Made by a program: the position numbers and the translations under genes. 9,839 nt of DNA, from the NCBI GenBank assembly GCA_047620505.1, contig JBLHKS010000243.1:1-9839 (forward strand), in the 5' to 3' direction. Positions 1 to 6,895 of the stretch are shown here, piece after piece. The stretch comes from JBLHKS01 sp047620505 (GTDB lineage: Bacteria; Verrucomicrobiota; Verrucomicrobiia; Verrucomicrobiales; DEV007). Numbering within the stretch: the stretch's first letter is position 1; each line of letters starts with the position of its first letter. The notes under the pieces are model-generated. The model was not told the origin of the DNA, did no database searches, and saw only the letters and a list, made by a program, of their open reading frames with translations.

Positions 1-229
1 CAAAAGCGACAACTGAGATTTCATAGGCGTGTAATTTGGACGGCCCTTGGAGGTCAGTCAACGGGGACTGTCGGGATAGGAAGAGAAGAAAACGAGATGC
101 GCCCACCAAACTCGCCACGGAGCTGCCAGACCGAAGGAGCGGATCCGGCTTCAAAACGCGAAAGTTCTTTTCATCGAGTAACCAGAAATCTAAAACCGCC
201 GTTTACACAGGTTTTCTGATAATTCCGGG
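1..229. other. No gene recognised at left edge
   Basis: I see no convincing coding region on either strand here. The only open frame of any length on the plus strand (36-242) has a basic, low-complexity composition unlike a folded protein and no recognisable motif. The stretch is probably the intergenic region downstream of the zinc-ribbon gene. A weak inverted repeat at 192-215 is listed separately. Confidence 0.5.
192..215 (-). terminator. Weak inverted repeat downstream of the zinc-ribbon gene
   Basis: AAAACC (192-197) and GGTTTT (210-215) are complementary, with a 12-base loop. The repeat starts about 15 bases past the stop of the minus-strand zinc-ribbon gene, where a terminator would be expected. 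The stem is short and AT-rich and the T-run belongs to the stem itself, so this is only a candidate. Confidence 0.22.
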
Positions 230-430
230 CTACCAGCGCTGATCGAGTAGCACTGCGTAGAATTCTTTGCCGCAGTGCTCACACTTCAGGTCCATCACGC
301 TGAAAGCGATGTTCTTCTCGGTCCAATCGGTTTCTTCCCTCGTTCCGTGGACGGACTCCAAAAGGTCGGAACCGGTTTGGATTCGATACACGTTCGGCGA
401 GGCACAATGCGGGCAATCGGCGTCCATCAT
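230..430 (-). CDS. Small zinc-ribbon-like protein
   Basis: A 66-residue protein with two CxxC knuckles, CPHC at residues 6-9 and CEHC at residues 50-53. This is the layout of a small zinc ribbon in which four cysteines hold one zinc ion. The intervening 40 residues are polar and acidic, without a membrane segment. The start could be either of two adjacent ATG codons (430 or 427). An A-rich AAAAAAGG stretch just upstream is a plausible ribosome binding site. I cannot assign a family or a function. Such proteins often bind nucleic acid or act as small adaptors, but nothing here shows that. It is co-directional with the lipoprotein gene ending at 511, about 80 bases upstream. Confidence 0.6.
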   Translation of the reverse strand: MMDADCPHCASPNVYRIQTGSDLLESVHGTREETDWTEKNIAFSVMDLKCEHCGKEFYAVLLDQRW

Positions 431-510
431 CGGTAGACCTTTTTTCGCAAGTCAGATCGGTGACTTCCAGTCGCGCATGTCAAATCGAATGCTGAGGTCA
501 ATCCGGCCTC

Positions 511-1128
511 TCACTCCTTGCTCTTTTGCTCTTCGATATGGGCCCAATCCCCCTCATTAGAGTGATAAACCGTCCAGACTTTATCGCGCTGAACCAGCCA
601 GATCGAGTGGAGAGCGTCTCCTTTGAGGTTAAGCCAAGGCATGGATGACTCCGTGTTGGTGATGCGGACGGCGCTTGCCAGAAAGCGAATATTGAAGGAA
701 TGAGTCACCCCATTTCGTCTCTCAGCTTCACGGATTGGCAGGGCCTCAGCCAACCACTTAAAGTCAGCCATGTCCCCGCGTTCGCCCTTTCCGATCCATG
801 GTTCAGCTCTCGGGAGCGTCCACCGATCGTCACTTTCAAATTCAATATTAATGAATTGATGTGAATGAGTAACACTGTGGAAATCCTCGATCTTCATCAC
901 GCGCTTCCCGAGCCAGTCATTCAATTCAGCGATCCCAGCTGCCGGGATCTCCGCGGAACCCGAAGCCGCTTCGACCTCGTCTTTCGCGCAGCCCTGGACC
1001 ATTGAAAAAGCGAACAGGAGAGGAACGACTGCCAATCGCCGGATTTCCAATCGGGTTCCACGAGAGAAACTTTTGCGTCGATTACACATATTGGGCATCG
1101 ACGATAGCCAGTGTCTGGGTACCTGCAA
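511..1128 (-). CDS. Putative lipoprotein, function unknown
   Basis: The frame encodes up to 205 residues. Residues 30-47 read as a lipoprotein signal: two arginines, a hydrophobic core and a VQGC-type lipobox with Cys47. The mature part (about 158 residues) has a conserved-looking, tryptophan-rich C-terminal half (WLNLKGDALHSIWLV, then a VWTVYHSNEG stretch) and no known catalytic motif. The start is uncertain. From ATG at 1128 the signal would be preceded by about 28 extra residues. ATGs at 1098 or 1089, or a TTG at 1050, are alternatives, and the TTG would give a compact 21-residue signal peptide ending at the lipobox cysteine. The upstream side abuts a decayed transposase fragment, so the native 5' region may have been altered. 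Product probably anchored to a membrane; role unknown. Confidence 0.5.
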   Translation of the reverse strand: MQVPRHWLSSMPNMCNRRKSFSRGTRLEIRRLAVVPLLFAFSMVQGCAKDEVEAASGSAEIPAAGIAELNDWLGKRVMKIEDFHSVTHSHQFINIEFESDDRWTLPRAEPWIGKGERGDMADFKWLAEALPIREAERRNGVTHSFNIRFLASAVRITNTESSMPWLNLKGDALHSIWLVQRDKVWTVYHSNEGDWAHIEEQKSKE

Positions 1129-1167
1129 GTCTGCGAATCAACTCCAACCAATTCGGCTGGAGTCACG

Positions 1168-1325
1168 CTGCATTCAGGACCTTCACTTTCCAAGTTCATG
1201 CAGATGCTCAAGGGCGCTGCTCAGCTTGGTATAACAAAAAGCACGGCCAGCGCGGCACTCTCTGGGAAAAGCGGTTTGGCAGCGTTCTTATCGAGGACTC
1301 CGAAGACGCTCTGCGCACCATGGCC
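1168..1325 (+). pseudogene. REP-associated tyrosine transposase (Y1_Tnp) fragment
   Basis: The plus strand holds a short relic of an IS200-like/REP-associated transposase. In one frame it reads LSKFMQMLKG (ending about 1214). In the next frame, from 1215, it continues RCSAWYNKKHGQRGTLWEKR, then FGSVLIEDSEDALRTMA. Joined by restoring one base near 1213-1215, this matches the familiar FMxMLKGRFSxWYNxxHxxRGTLWExRFxSVLxExxxAL pattern of the family. The HUH motif and N-terminal half are absent, and the usual YIDLNPVRAGLV block after the final alanine is not found, so this is an internal scrap of about 50 codons. Downstream, a third frame (1322-1402) reads like a charged protein tail ending at TAA 1403-1405; I cannot assign it. 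Confidence 0.75.
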
Positions 1326-1401
1326 ACTACTCGCGCAGTCAGCGCGAACGACCGATTGCGGAACTGGAATGCCGGGAGTTGGTAGCGCTCGAGGAAGAAT
1401 C

Positions 1402-3579
1402 TTAAAGGAGCATCATCAAGCCTTCGTCGCCATACTTTTTCGCCAAGCGTCGGCGTCCGAGATACTCGAATTCCAGCTCAGGCGCGCTTCCTTCGGCTGC
1501 GATGCAGGCAAAGGGCTCGCTGACGAAAACCTGACCTTCGTCCGTGATGGGCTCGATTCTCGCGCCCCGACTGGTGTGCTGCCCGGAATACGTCTGCTTA
1601 TTCAAAACGGGATCGTTGAACGAGAACAACGGGCCCGCGTGAAGCGCGATACGGATCCCGAAATTCTGGGAAAACCCGCGTTCGATCCAGTCGGTGTCTT
1701 TGACGAGCGAGCGGAGCTTTTTGGCAAACCGCGCGGCCTGGTTGACGGTCTCGAAAACAAGATAGAACGCGTCGCCCCAGGTGTTGCGGAATTGGATCCC
1801 GGGTTCATCGTCGCAGAGCTTGGCGGACTCTTTGAGAAACTCCGTGATGTAGAGCGGAATCTCCGATTCAGGCATTTTGCTGTAGCCTTTCAAGTCAGCA
1901 AACAGGATCCCTTTCACCTCAGCCTTGAGCCCGCTTGTTGTAGTTGAAATCATGGTTCCCCAATCGATGTTCGAAACAGTCATGCGATGGACCTGCTCGA
2001 ATACGTGGCAGTTCGGAAACGGATTCACAATCGGTTTTTGCGCCTCTGCGAGTTGAACCAGCCTAGTAGGCGTGTCGAGCATTTTGCCCCGTAAAACAGC
2101 AGCCCCAGCCAGAATCCGATTCGCGTAATTAAACACTTCCGAATTCGCGCTGCCCAACTCGCGAGACACCACGGCGATCGAAGAAGCCTGGTTAAGGTCG
2201 CGCTCGAGACGCTGCCCCCAGGCCTCGCCCGCGGCGCCGAATTTCGCGAAAAATCGGCTCAAATCCTCCAAAGGTGCCGGCAGCACGAAATGAATCTCGC
2301 CCTTCTCCTCAAGCATCGCTTCGAGAAAATCCAAGTCGCCGACTCCGATTCCCGTGGCGTAGGCGACTTTCAATCCGGATTCGCGGATCTGAGCCCGCAT
2401 CTGTTCGCGAAGCACGCCAGCGTCTTCAATCTTTGGCAGGAAAATACCGTCCTCACACCAAGAAGGAATCCCTCCAAAAACAGCCACGGGCGGGAGAGGC
2501 AGAGCATGGCGGAAAGGCGCGTCGTCGATTCCGAGTTTTTTCGCCAACATCAGCGCCTGACGACGTGTTGCGCTCACCGAAGCAATGTCGTCTGGAGCGA
2601 CTTCGATCGCTTCCTTGTAGGCAGCAGCTGCTCGTTCGCTCTCGCCTTTCACTAGAGCCGCCTCCGCGATGGTCGAAAGCGTCCAGAACGAGCGATCGCC
2701 TTCATCAACCGCTCTTTGGCAGATCACTTCGACCTGCGCCGCGATCTCTCGTCCAGCCTTCGGGTCGCCACTGATCACAGCCATCGTTGCGGCGTTGATC
2801 CCGGGGTAGTAATCGCGAGTCTGCTCAAACGCAGTTCGATAAGTCCGGTAACACTTTTCGAGCGCCTCGCCCTTCTCCGTTTCGTCCAACGCCGCCTTCC
2901 AACTCGCTTTGTAGCTGCTCGCCAGAAGCCCGAGCGTCTCGCCAGTCCGATTCTTTTCATCTTCAGCGATCAGCTCCTGGAGAATCGAGCTGGCGCGGCC
3001 GGTTCTGCCCGTTCGCAACAAACCCAGAGCATGCAATTGGCGGAGACGAACCGATTCAGGCGTGATTTTTGCCCCTTCGATCACGACCTCGTTTGCCCAG
3101 AGCGGATAACCTCGTTGCAGTAGCGTCTGGCCCAGAAGCTCAAACAATCCCGGGAAAAGCGCCCAGATGTGCTCGACTCGGTCCTGCCAGATCCGCCGCA
3201 AATCGCGGGTTGGAATGGCCTCTTTCGCCCTCAGTTTTTCCTCGAGTTTTTTGAGACAATCCAGTTCCTCCTGGGTTCCATCAGCTGCGATCTCCGGCGG
3301 GACGATCTGATAGCCAAGCCTTAACAGAACTTTCAGAGTGTTGACGGCCGTCGCTCGGTCATTATCACGCTCACGTTCCGACAATTGCTCGTATGGGACG
3401 AGGCCCGGATGCTCTTTGCTGGCGTCGTTTCGCTCCTGGCCAAACTTCCAGCCATCAGATGCCCGCTCGAGCGCCCAGACTTCGTGAACGTTTTCGGCGA
3501 GGTGCGCGACTGCCGGAGTGAGCTGATCCGGGAGTTTGACGTCGGAAACGTCAAGGGGCGATGGAGTGTATTCTGACAT
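1402..3579 (-). CDS. Class III nucleotidyl cyclase with RyR and TRAFs-binding domains
   Basis: A 725-residue multidomain protein. Residues about 24-92 match the RyR repeat (HLAENVHEVWALERASDGW, then EHPGLVPYEQL and a TLKVLLRLGY end). Residues about 105-370 form a helical TPR-like region typical of the TRAFs-binding (DUF4071) module. Residues about 550-725 are a class III adenylate/guanylate cyclase homology domain with FADLKGYS (metal-binding Asp562), NTWGDAFYLVFE (second metal Asp603), GIRIALHAGP, and GQHTSRGARIEP with the catalytic Arg674. In that last motif the position usually held by asparagine (VNxAAR) is Ser670. Both metal aspartates and the arginine are kept, so activity is likely, making cAMP or cGMP; I do not infer which. 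No membrane segment is visible, so it is probably cytoplasmic. It is divergent from the phosphoesterase gene 258 bases away. Confidence 0.88.
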   Translation of the reverse strand: MSEYTPSPLDVSDVKLPDQLTPAVAHLAENVHEVWALERASDGWKFGQERNDASKEHPGLVPYEQLSERERDNDRATAVNTLKVLLRLGYQIVPPEIAADGTQEELDCLKKLEEKLRAKEAIPTRDLRRIWQDRVEHIWALFPGLFELLGQTLLQRGYPLWANEVVIEGAKITPESVRLRQLHALGLLRTGRTGRASSILQELIAEDEKNRTGETLGLLASSYKASWKAALDETEKGEALEKCYRTYRTAFEQTRDYYPGINAATMAVISGDPKAGREIAAQVEVICQRAVDEGDRSFWTLSTIAEAALVKGESERAAAAYKEAIEVAPDDIASVSATRRQALMLAKKLGIDDAPFRHALPLPPVAVFGGIPSWCEDGIFLPKIEDAGVLREQMRAQIRESGLKVAYATGIGVGDLDFLEAMLEEKGEIHFVLPAPLEDLSRFFAKFGAAGEAWGQRLERDLNQASSIAVVSRELGSANSEVFNYANRILAGAAVLRGKMLDTPTRLVQLAEAQKPIVNPFPNCHVFEQVHRMTVSNIDWGTMISTTTSGLKAEVKGILFADLKGYSKMPESEIPLYITEFLKESAKLCDDEPGIQFRNTWGDAFYLVFETVNQAARFAKKLRSLVKDTDWIERGFSQNFGIRIALHAGPLFSFNDPVLNKQTYSGQHTSRGARIEPITDEGQVFVSEPFACIAAEGSAPELEFEYLGRRRLAKKYGDEGLMMLL

Positions 3580-3837
3580 TTGAAAGTTTGTAGTAGTTCA
3601 GGCAATCCATGTGGATGAGAAGCCGAAGCGATTCGAAATCGGCTATTAATATTCGGTCGTCATTCCCAACATATATTTCGCTCCGTGAAAGGTTGGGGAT
3701 CGTTGTAATTCGGTCCCTTTCGCCAATCATTGTCCAATGGCCACGCAAACATTCCAGCAAATCCTGCCGCCAAGGCGTAACCACACTTTCGATCGAGAGG
3801 CAGCCTGCAAATGGGTTCCCGTTGACTCCCGTCACCG
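3580..3837. other. Intergenic region between divergent cyclase and phosphoesterase genes
   Basis: This 258-base spacer must carry both divergent promoters. It is more AT-rich than the flanking genes, notably around 3640-3680 (TATTAATATTCGG and ACATATATTTC). I saw no clear CRP-type TGTGA-N6-TCACA palindrome. On the minus strand a frame through about 3605-3780 reads like ordinary protein (WTMIGERDRITTIP, NDDRILIADFESL), but it overlaps the phosphoesterase coding region upstream and has no credible start, so I do not call it a gene; it may be a decayed remnant. Confidence 0.4.
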
Positions 3838-4638
3838 ATGCGCCTGAGTCCAGATCCGATGGAAACCCACGACACGACTCGAATCGCCTTGATCTCGGAT
3901 GCCCACATCTCGGCCGACCGTTTAGGCGAGGTCCGTGGTCAAAACATGGCGCAAAATCTGGAGCGCGTCGTTCAGCAGCTGCTGGCCGAGTCGCCTGACG
4001 CGGTGATCGCGACGGGAGACGAATCTTACCGAGACGGTCAGCCGGGCGACTACGAAGTCTTCGAGTCGATCCTCGCGCCCGTTCGCTCGGCCGGGATTCT
4101 GGTCCATCTGATGGTCGGAAATCACGACAATCCGGCCAACATGCGTTCTCCGATTCAGGAAGCCACGACGGTCGAGATCGGCGGCCTGCGCTGCATCCTG
4201 ACGAACACACAAATCAACATCGAGACGTCTCCGGGTCGGTTTGGCGAGTTGCAGCTCCAACAAATCGAAGCGCTCGCGAATGAGCAGCCGGATCGTCCGG
4301 CAATCGTGATCGGACATCATCAACCTGAGCTTCCGCGAACCGATTTCGCTCCTGATATCGGGCTTCAGGACACCCCGGAATTTCTCGACCTCCTCGACCG
4401 ACTGCCGAATTTAAAGGCTTACGTCCACGGCCACACCCACAGCTGGAGTCAGGCCCAAACTCCCGGCGGCAAGCCGATCGTCAATCTGCCAGCGGCCGGA
4501 TTCGGATTCAGATTCGCGCCGGATAGGCCGATGGGATGGGCTCTGGCGACGATTTCCGATCAGCAGCTGCTGGTCGAATTGAAGGCGCTCGATCCGTCGC
4601 ATCCGGAACACGGCCAGCGAGTTGCGATCGAGCTTTGA
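3838..4638 (+). CDS. Metallophosphoesterase, CpdA/class III phosphodiesterase-like
   Basis: A 266-residue calcineurin-like phosphoesterase with all five signature blocks in order: DAH (Asp21, His23), GD (Asp61), GNHD (Asn95, His96), GHH (His160, His161) and GHTH (His199, His201). These residues bind a dinuclear metal centre that hydrolyses phosphoester bonds. The length and spacing fit the CpdA-type class III cyclic nucleotide phosphodiesterases, and the cyclase and cyclic-nucleotide-binding neighbours favour that reading (inference). Sequence alone cannot exclude another phosphodiester substrate. There is no signal peptide, so it is probably cytoplasmic. In-frame stops upstream limit the start to ATG 3838 or ATG 3859 (residue 8, just before the domain); neither has a clear Shine-Dalgarno. 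The cyclic-nucleotide-binding gene follows after 56 bases. Confidence 0.85.
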   Translation: MRLSPDPMETHDTTRIALISDAHISADRLGEVRGQNMAQNLERVVQQLLAESPDAVIATGDESYRDGQPGDYEVFESILAPVRSAGILVHLMVGNHDNPANMRSPIQEATTVEIGGLRCILTNTQINIETSPGRFGELQLQQIEALANEQPDRPAIVIGHHQPELPRTDFAPDIGLQDTPEFLDLLDRLPNLKAYVHGHTHSWSQAQTPGGKPIVNLPAAGFGFRFAPDRPMGWALATISDQQLLVELKALDPSHPEHGQRVAIEL

Positions 4639-4657
4639 ACTCGGCGAGAAAAAAGTC

Positions 4658-4685
4658 TTCTAATGTCAGACAATCCGTGTAGAAT
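4658..4685 (+). promoter_or_regulatory. Possible promoter before the cyclic-nucleotide-binding gene
   Basis: TAGAAT at 4680-4685 resembles a -10 box (5 of 6 to TATAAT) and TTCTAA at 4658-4663 is a poor -35, with a 16-base spacer. If used, transcription would start about 1-5 bases before the ATG at 4695, giving a nearly leaderless mRNA; no Shine-Dalgarno is seen there. The alternative is read-through from the phosphoesterase gene. Confidence 0.2.
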
Positions 4686-4694
4686 CGCGGCGAA

Positions 4695-5210
4695 ATGCGA
4701 GAGTTTGCCTACATCCATGAAGAGGGAAAAATCCCCGAAACGCTCCAGGGCGTCCCTTTTCTTCAGTCGTTTGAGCAGGAGCATCTCGACGACGTTCTCT
4801 ATTCCAGCAGCATTATCGAGTGCGACAACGGAGACGTGGTCATCGAGGAAGGCGGGAGCGGCTCGCGGATCTATATTTTAATGGCCGGCAGCGTCGATGT
4901 GGTCAAAAACGACGAGACGCTTGCTTGCTTCAAAAACACTGGCGACATTTTTGGCGAACTCGCTGCTCTTGGCGATGAAATGCGTTCGGCAACGGTCAGA
5001 GCGAACACCAAAACGTTTCTCCTCGCTGTCGATCAGAAGTTTCTTCAGGATATAAAGCCAAAGGACGCGAATCCAGAATTTTACGCGGCATTTTATGAGT
5101 TTCTCGCCCGGATGATCGCCACGCGATTGAAGGCGACGTCAAAGGAATTGGCGCGGCTCGACAAGGCGCTCGATGAGGCGAATGCAGAAATCGCAAGGCT
5201 CAAGAGCTAA
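4695..5210 (+). CDS. Cyclic nucleotide-binding domain protein
   Basis: A 171-residue protein with a single cNMP-binding (CRP/PKA-regulatory type) domain at about residues 18-125. The phosphate-binding cassette is intact: GDIFGELA (83-90, with Glu88 expected to contact the ribose hydroxyl) and RSATVRA (Arg97 expected to contact the cyclic phosphate). Unlike CRP/FNR regulators it has no helix-turn-helix after the domain. The C-terminal 30 residues (ATSKELARLDKALDEANAEI) instead look like a short coiled coil, suggesting dimerisation or partner binding. It is therefore a likely non-DNA-binding cAMP/cGMP sensor. An in-frame TAG at 4680 limits the start to ATG 4695. The gene converges on the oxidoreductase gene and overlaps its 3' end by 11 bases. 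Target unknown. Confidence 0.85.
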   Translation: MREFAYIHEEGKIPETLQGVPFLQSFEQEHLDDVLYSSSIIECDNGDVVIEEGGSGSRIYILMAGSVDVVKNDETLACFKNTGDIFGELAALGDEMRSATVRANTKTFLLAVDQKFLQDIKPKDANPEFYAAFYEFLARMIATRLKATSKELARLDKALDEANAEIARLKS

Positions 5211-6462
5211 CGACTTTCAGCTCAAGAGCCTGGATCGCGTTCCCGCCTGATTTCTGGAACGGACGCGGCATCGGCTGCGCAACGCCGTTTTCATCGATCG
5301 TTCGAACGCGGATTTCGTATTCGCCCGTTTTGACCGCTGGCAGCAGTGCTGCGTAGTGAACGATCGAATTTCGCAGCGGCCATTTATCGGGTTTGCCGTC
5401 CTCGCCGATTTGATGCGGAATCGACTGGATTGAGTCGATTTCGTCACCCCAGTTTCCGTCCGGCGGCGGGAGAATTTCTGCGTCCTGCCACGGCGCGGTC
5501 TCAAAATATCGATCTTCGAATGGCCATTCGTCCTCAGCCGGCTTGAGCCAGAATTGGACCTTCGTCAGGCCCGCTCCCCCGCTCTGCGCCACGCCGGTCA
5601 GCGGAATTGGCTCGCCTGCCTTCGCCGTTTTCGGCCAGTTCAAAATCCTTGCATAACTTTTCATCTGAGAATCGACGTCGTTGCCCTTTTCGGCGTAGGT
5701 ATCGTTGTTCGTGTGTTTTGAAGTCAGCTGAATCTGCCTGAGCCACTTCACCGATTTGAAACCGTACGAATCCGGGACCAGAATCCGAACCGGCCCTCCG
5801 CGATCCGGGCTAAGCCACTTTCCGTTCAATTTATAGCAGACGATCACGGGCTGATCGCCGGGCGGGTCTTCGAAAACGCGATTGATCGAGAGCGACGAGC
5901 GGAAAAGCCATTTCGGATCTTCACGATGAAAGCCGTGGTAAAAAACGCGGCGAACTTTCGGGTCAGGCCCAGCTTTCCAGATCAGATCCCGCAGCGGGAC
6001 GCCTTCCCACAAGCCCATGCCGAGAGGATCGGCGATGTTATTGCAGGTCATCACTTTGAGATAGCGGACCGCTTTGGTTTTTCCCAACTCCAGCAGCTGC
6101 TGAAAAGTGAACGCCGTATCGTCCTCGATTCGCATCGGACGCCGAACCCGCGCCTCGCTGTCTGGATCTGGATCGGCGAAAACCTCGAGTTTCCACGTGT
6201 CGCGAGTCAGCCCAGCCTCGGCGCGTTCCTCCTCAGACATTTCTGAAATCTTCGGCTGGATTCGACCGACATAACGAAATTCTTTGTCCGGTGTGAGGTA
6301 GGAAAGCCCAGCAATCGCCTCGAGCACAGCGGGGTGATCGAGCGCATTTTCGGCAAAAAGGCGAGAAGCCGCGAGACCCGCGCTCCCCCCGGCGGCCAGG
6401 CGAAGAAAAAAGCGGCGAGTAGCCGCAGAGTGGTCATCGAGGACGGCTTGAGGCGATTTCAT
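5200..6462 (-). CDS. Tat-exported molybdopterin-dependent oxidoreductase, sulfite oxidase-like
   Basis: A 420-residue protein of the sulfite oxidase/MsrP superfamily. It starts with a twin-arginine-type signal (TRRFFLRLAAGGSAGLAA, residues 15-32), so it should be exported folded with its cofactor. The Mo-cofactor domain contains VMTCNNIADPLGMGLWEGVP, where Cys140 aligns with the molybdenum-ligating cysteine of the family, then PDRGGPVR (219-226) and YGFKSVKWL (233-241), blocks typical of pterin binding. The C-terminal part from about residue 268 resembles the Mo-co oxidoreductase dimerisation domain (RILNWP, then IPLTGVAQSGGAGLTKVQFW). There is no haem or transmembrane partner domain. The substrate is unknown: sulfite, methionine sulfoxide or another S/N-oxide are possibilities. 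It begins 33 bases after yraN ends and may be the last gene of the rplS operon. Confidence 0.88.
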   Translation of the reverse strand: MKSPQAVLDDHSAATRRFFLRLAAGGSAGLAASRLFAENALDHPAVLEAIAGLSYLTPDKEFRYVGRIQPKISEMSEEERAEAGLTRDTWKLEVFADPDPDSEARVRRPMRIEDDTAFTFQQLLELGKTKAVRYLKVMTCNNIADPLGMGLWEGVPLRDLIWKAGPDPKVRRVFYHGFHREDPKWLFRSSLSINRVFEDPPGDQPVIVCYKLNGKWLSPDRGGPVRILVPDSYGFKSVKWLRQIQLTSKHTNNDTYAEKGNDVDSQMKSYARILNWPKTAKAGEPIPLTGVAQSGGAGLTKVQFWLKPAEDEWPFEDRYFETAPWQDAEILPPPDGNWGDEIDSIQSIPHQIGEDGKPDKWPLRNSIVHYAALLPAVKTGEYEIRVRTIDENGVAQPMPRPFQKSGGNAIQALELKVVSS

Positions 6463-6495
6463 CCGGCCAAAGTAAACGAACTTCGGCCCGCGAGC

Positions 6496-6876
6496 CTAGA
6501 CAAAATAATCGTCCGGCATTTGAAACGCATTCTGGATCAAATTCGGCTTAGGCGGCTTTCCTTCGATCGCAATGACCTCAAGGATATCAAATCGAAAGAG
6601 GATGTCGGGCTTTTGCAAGCGCCGCAGCCAAGCCAAGGCACCGCGGGTGATCAACCTCTCCTTATCCTTCGTCACTGCCGAAGCCGGCTGACCAAAAAAG
6701 TCGCTCGTCCGCGTTTTCACTTCGACAAAAACCAGCGTGTCATTGTCTCGGCAAACCAGATCAACCTCGCCACCACCTTTCGCCCGGAAATTTCGCCAGA
6801 GAACATTCCAGCCCCGGATCGTCAGCCAAGTCCCCGCGATTTTTTCCCCCCAGGCACCGATAGCCTGATTACTCAT
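6496..6876 (-). CDS. yraN: UPF0102 (YraN) family putative endonuclease
   Basis: A 126-residue protein with the UPF0102 pattern: MSNQAIGAWGEKIAG at the N-terminus, WRNFRAKGGGEVDLVCRD, then LVFVEVKTR. Glu37, Asp39, Glu52 and Lys54 form the PD-(D/E)xK nuclease core. Family members are presumed Holliday-junction- or DNA-repair-type nucleases, but the cellular role is not settled. The frame stays open further upstream to an ATG at 6972, inside rnhB. I chose ATG 6876 because the family's conserved N-terminus begins there and a purine-rich GAGGAAGG/GAAGAG stretch precedes it. That ribosome binding site overlaps the rnhB stop codon (19 bases between the genes), suggesting translational coupling. The rnhB-yraN order is a common bacterial arrangement. 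Confidence 0.92.
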   Translation of the reverse strand: MSNQAIGAWGEKIAGTWLTIRGWNVLWRNFRAKGGGEVDLVCRDNDTLVFVEVKTRTSDFFGQPASAVTKDKERLITRGALAWLRRLQKPDILFRFDILEVIAIEGKPPKPNLIQNAFQMPDDYFV

Positions 6877-6895
6877 CCGCTCTTCGCCACCTTCC

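Noticed and set aside
1111..1947. 278-codon plus-strand ORF
   Set aside because: Most of it lies antisense to the strongly supported cyclase gene. Only its short part near 1168-1214 has meaning, as one frame of the transposase relic.
3580..3837. CRP/cAMP operator for autoregulation of the cyclic nucleotide genes
   Set aside because: No TGTGA-N6-TCACA-like palindrome is present in the divergent spacer, and the neighbouring CNB protein lacks a DNA-binding domain.
3551..4210. 219-codon minus-strand ORF across the cyclase-phosphoesterase spacer
   Set aside because: More than half is antisense to the phosphoesterase and is Arg/Pro/Ser-rich. Only the short spacer part looks protein-like, with no start or known family.
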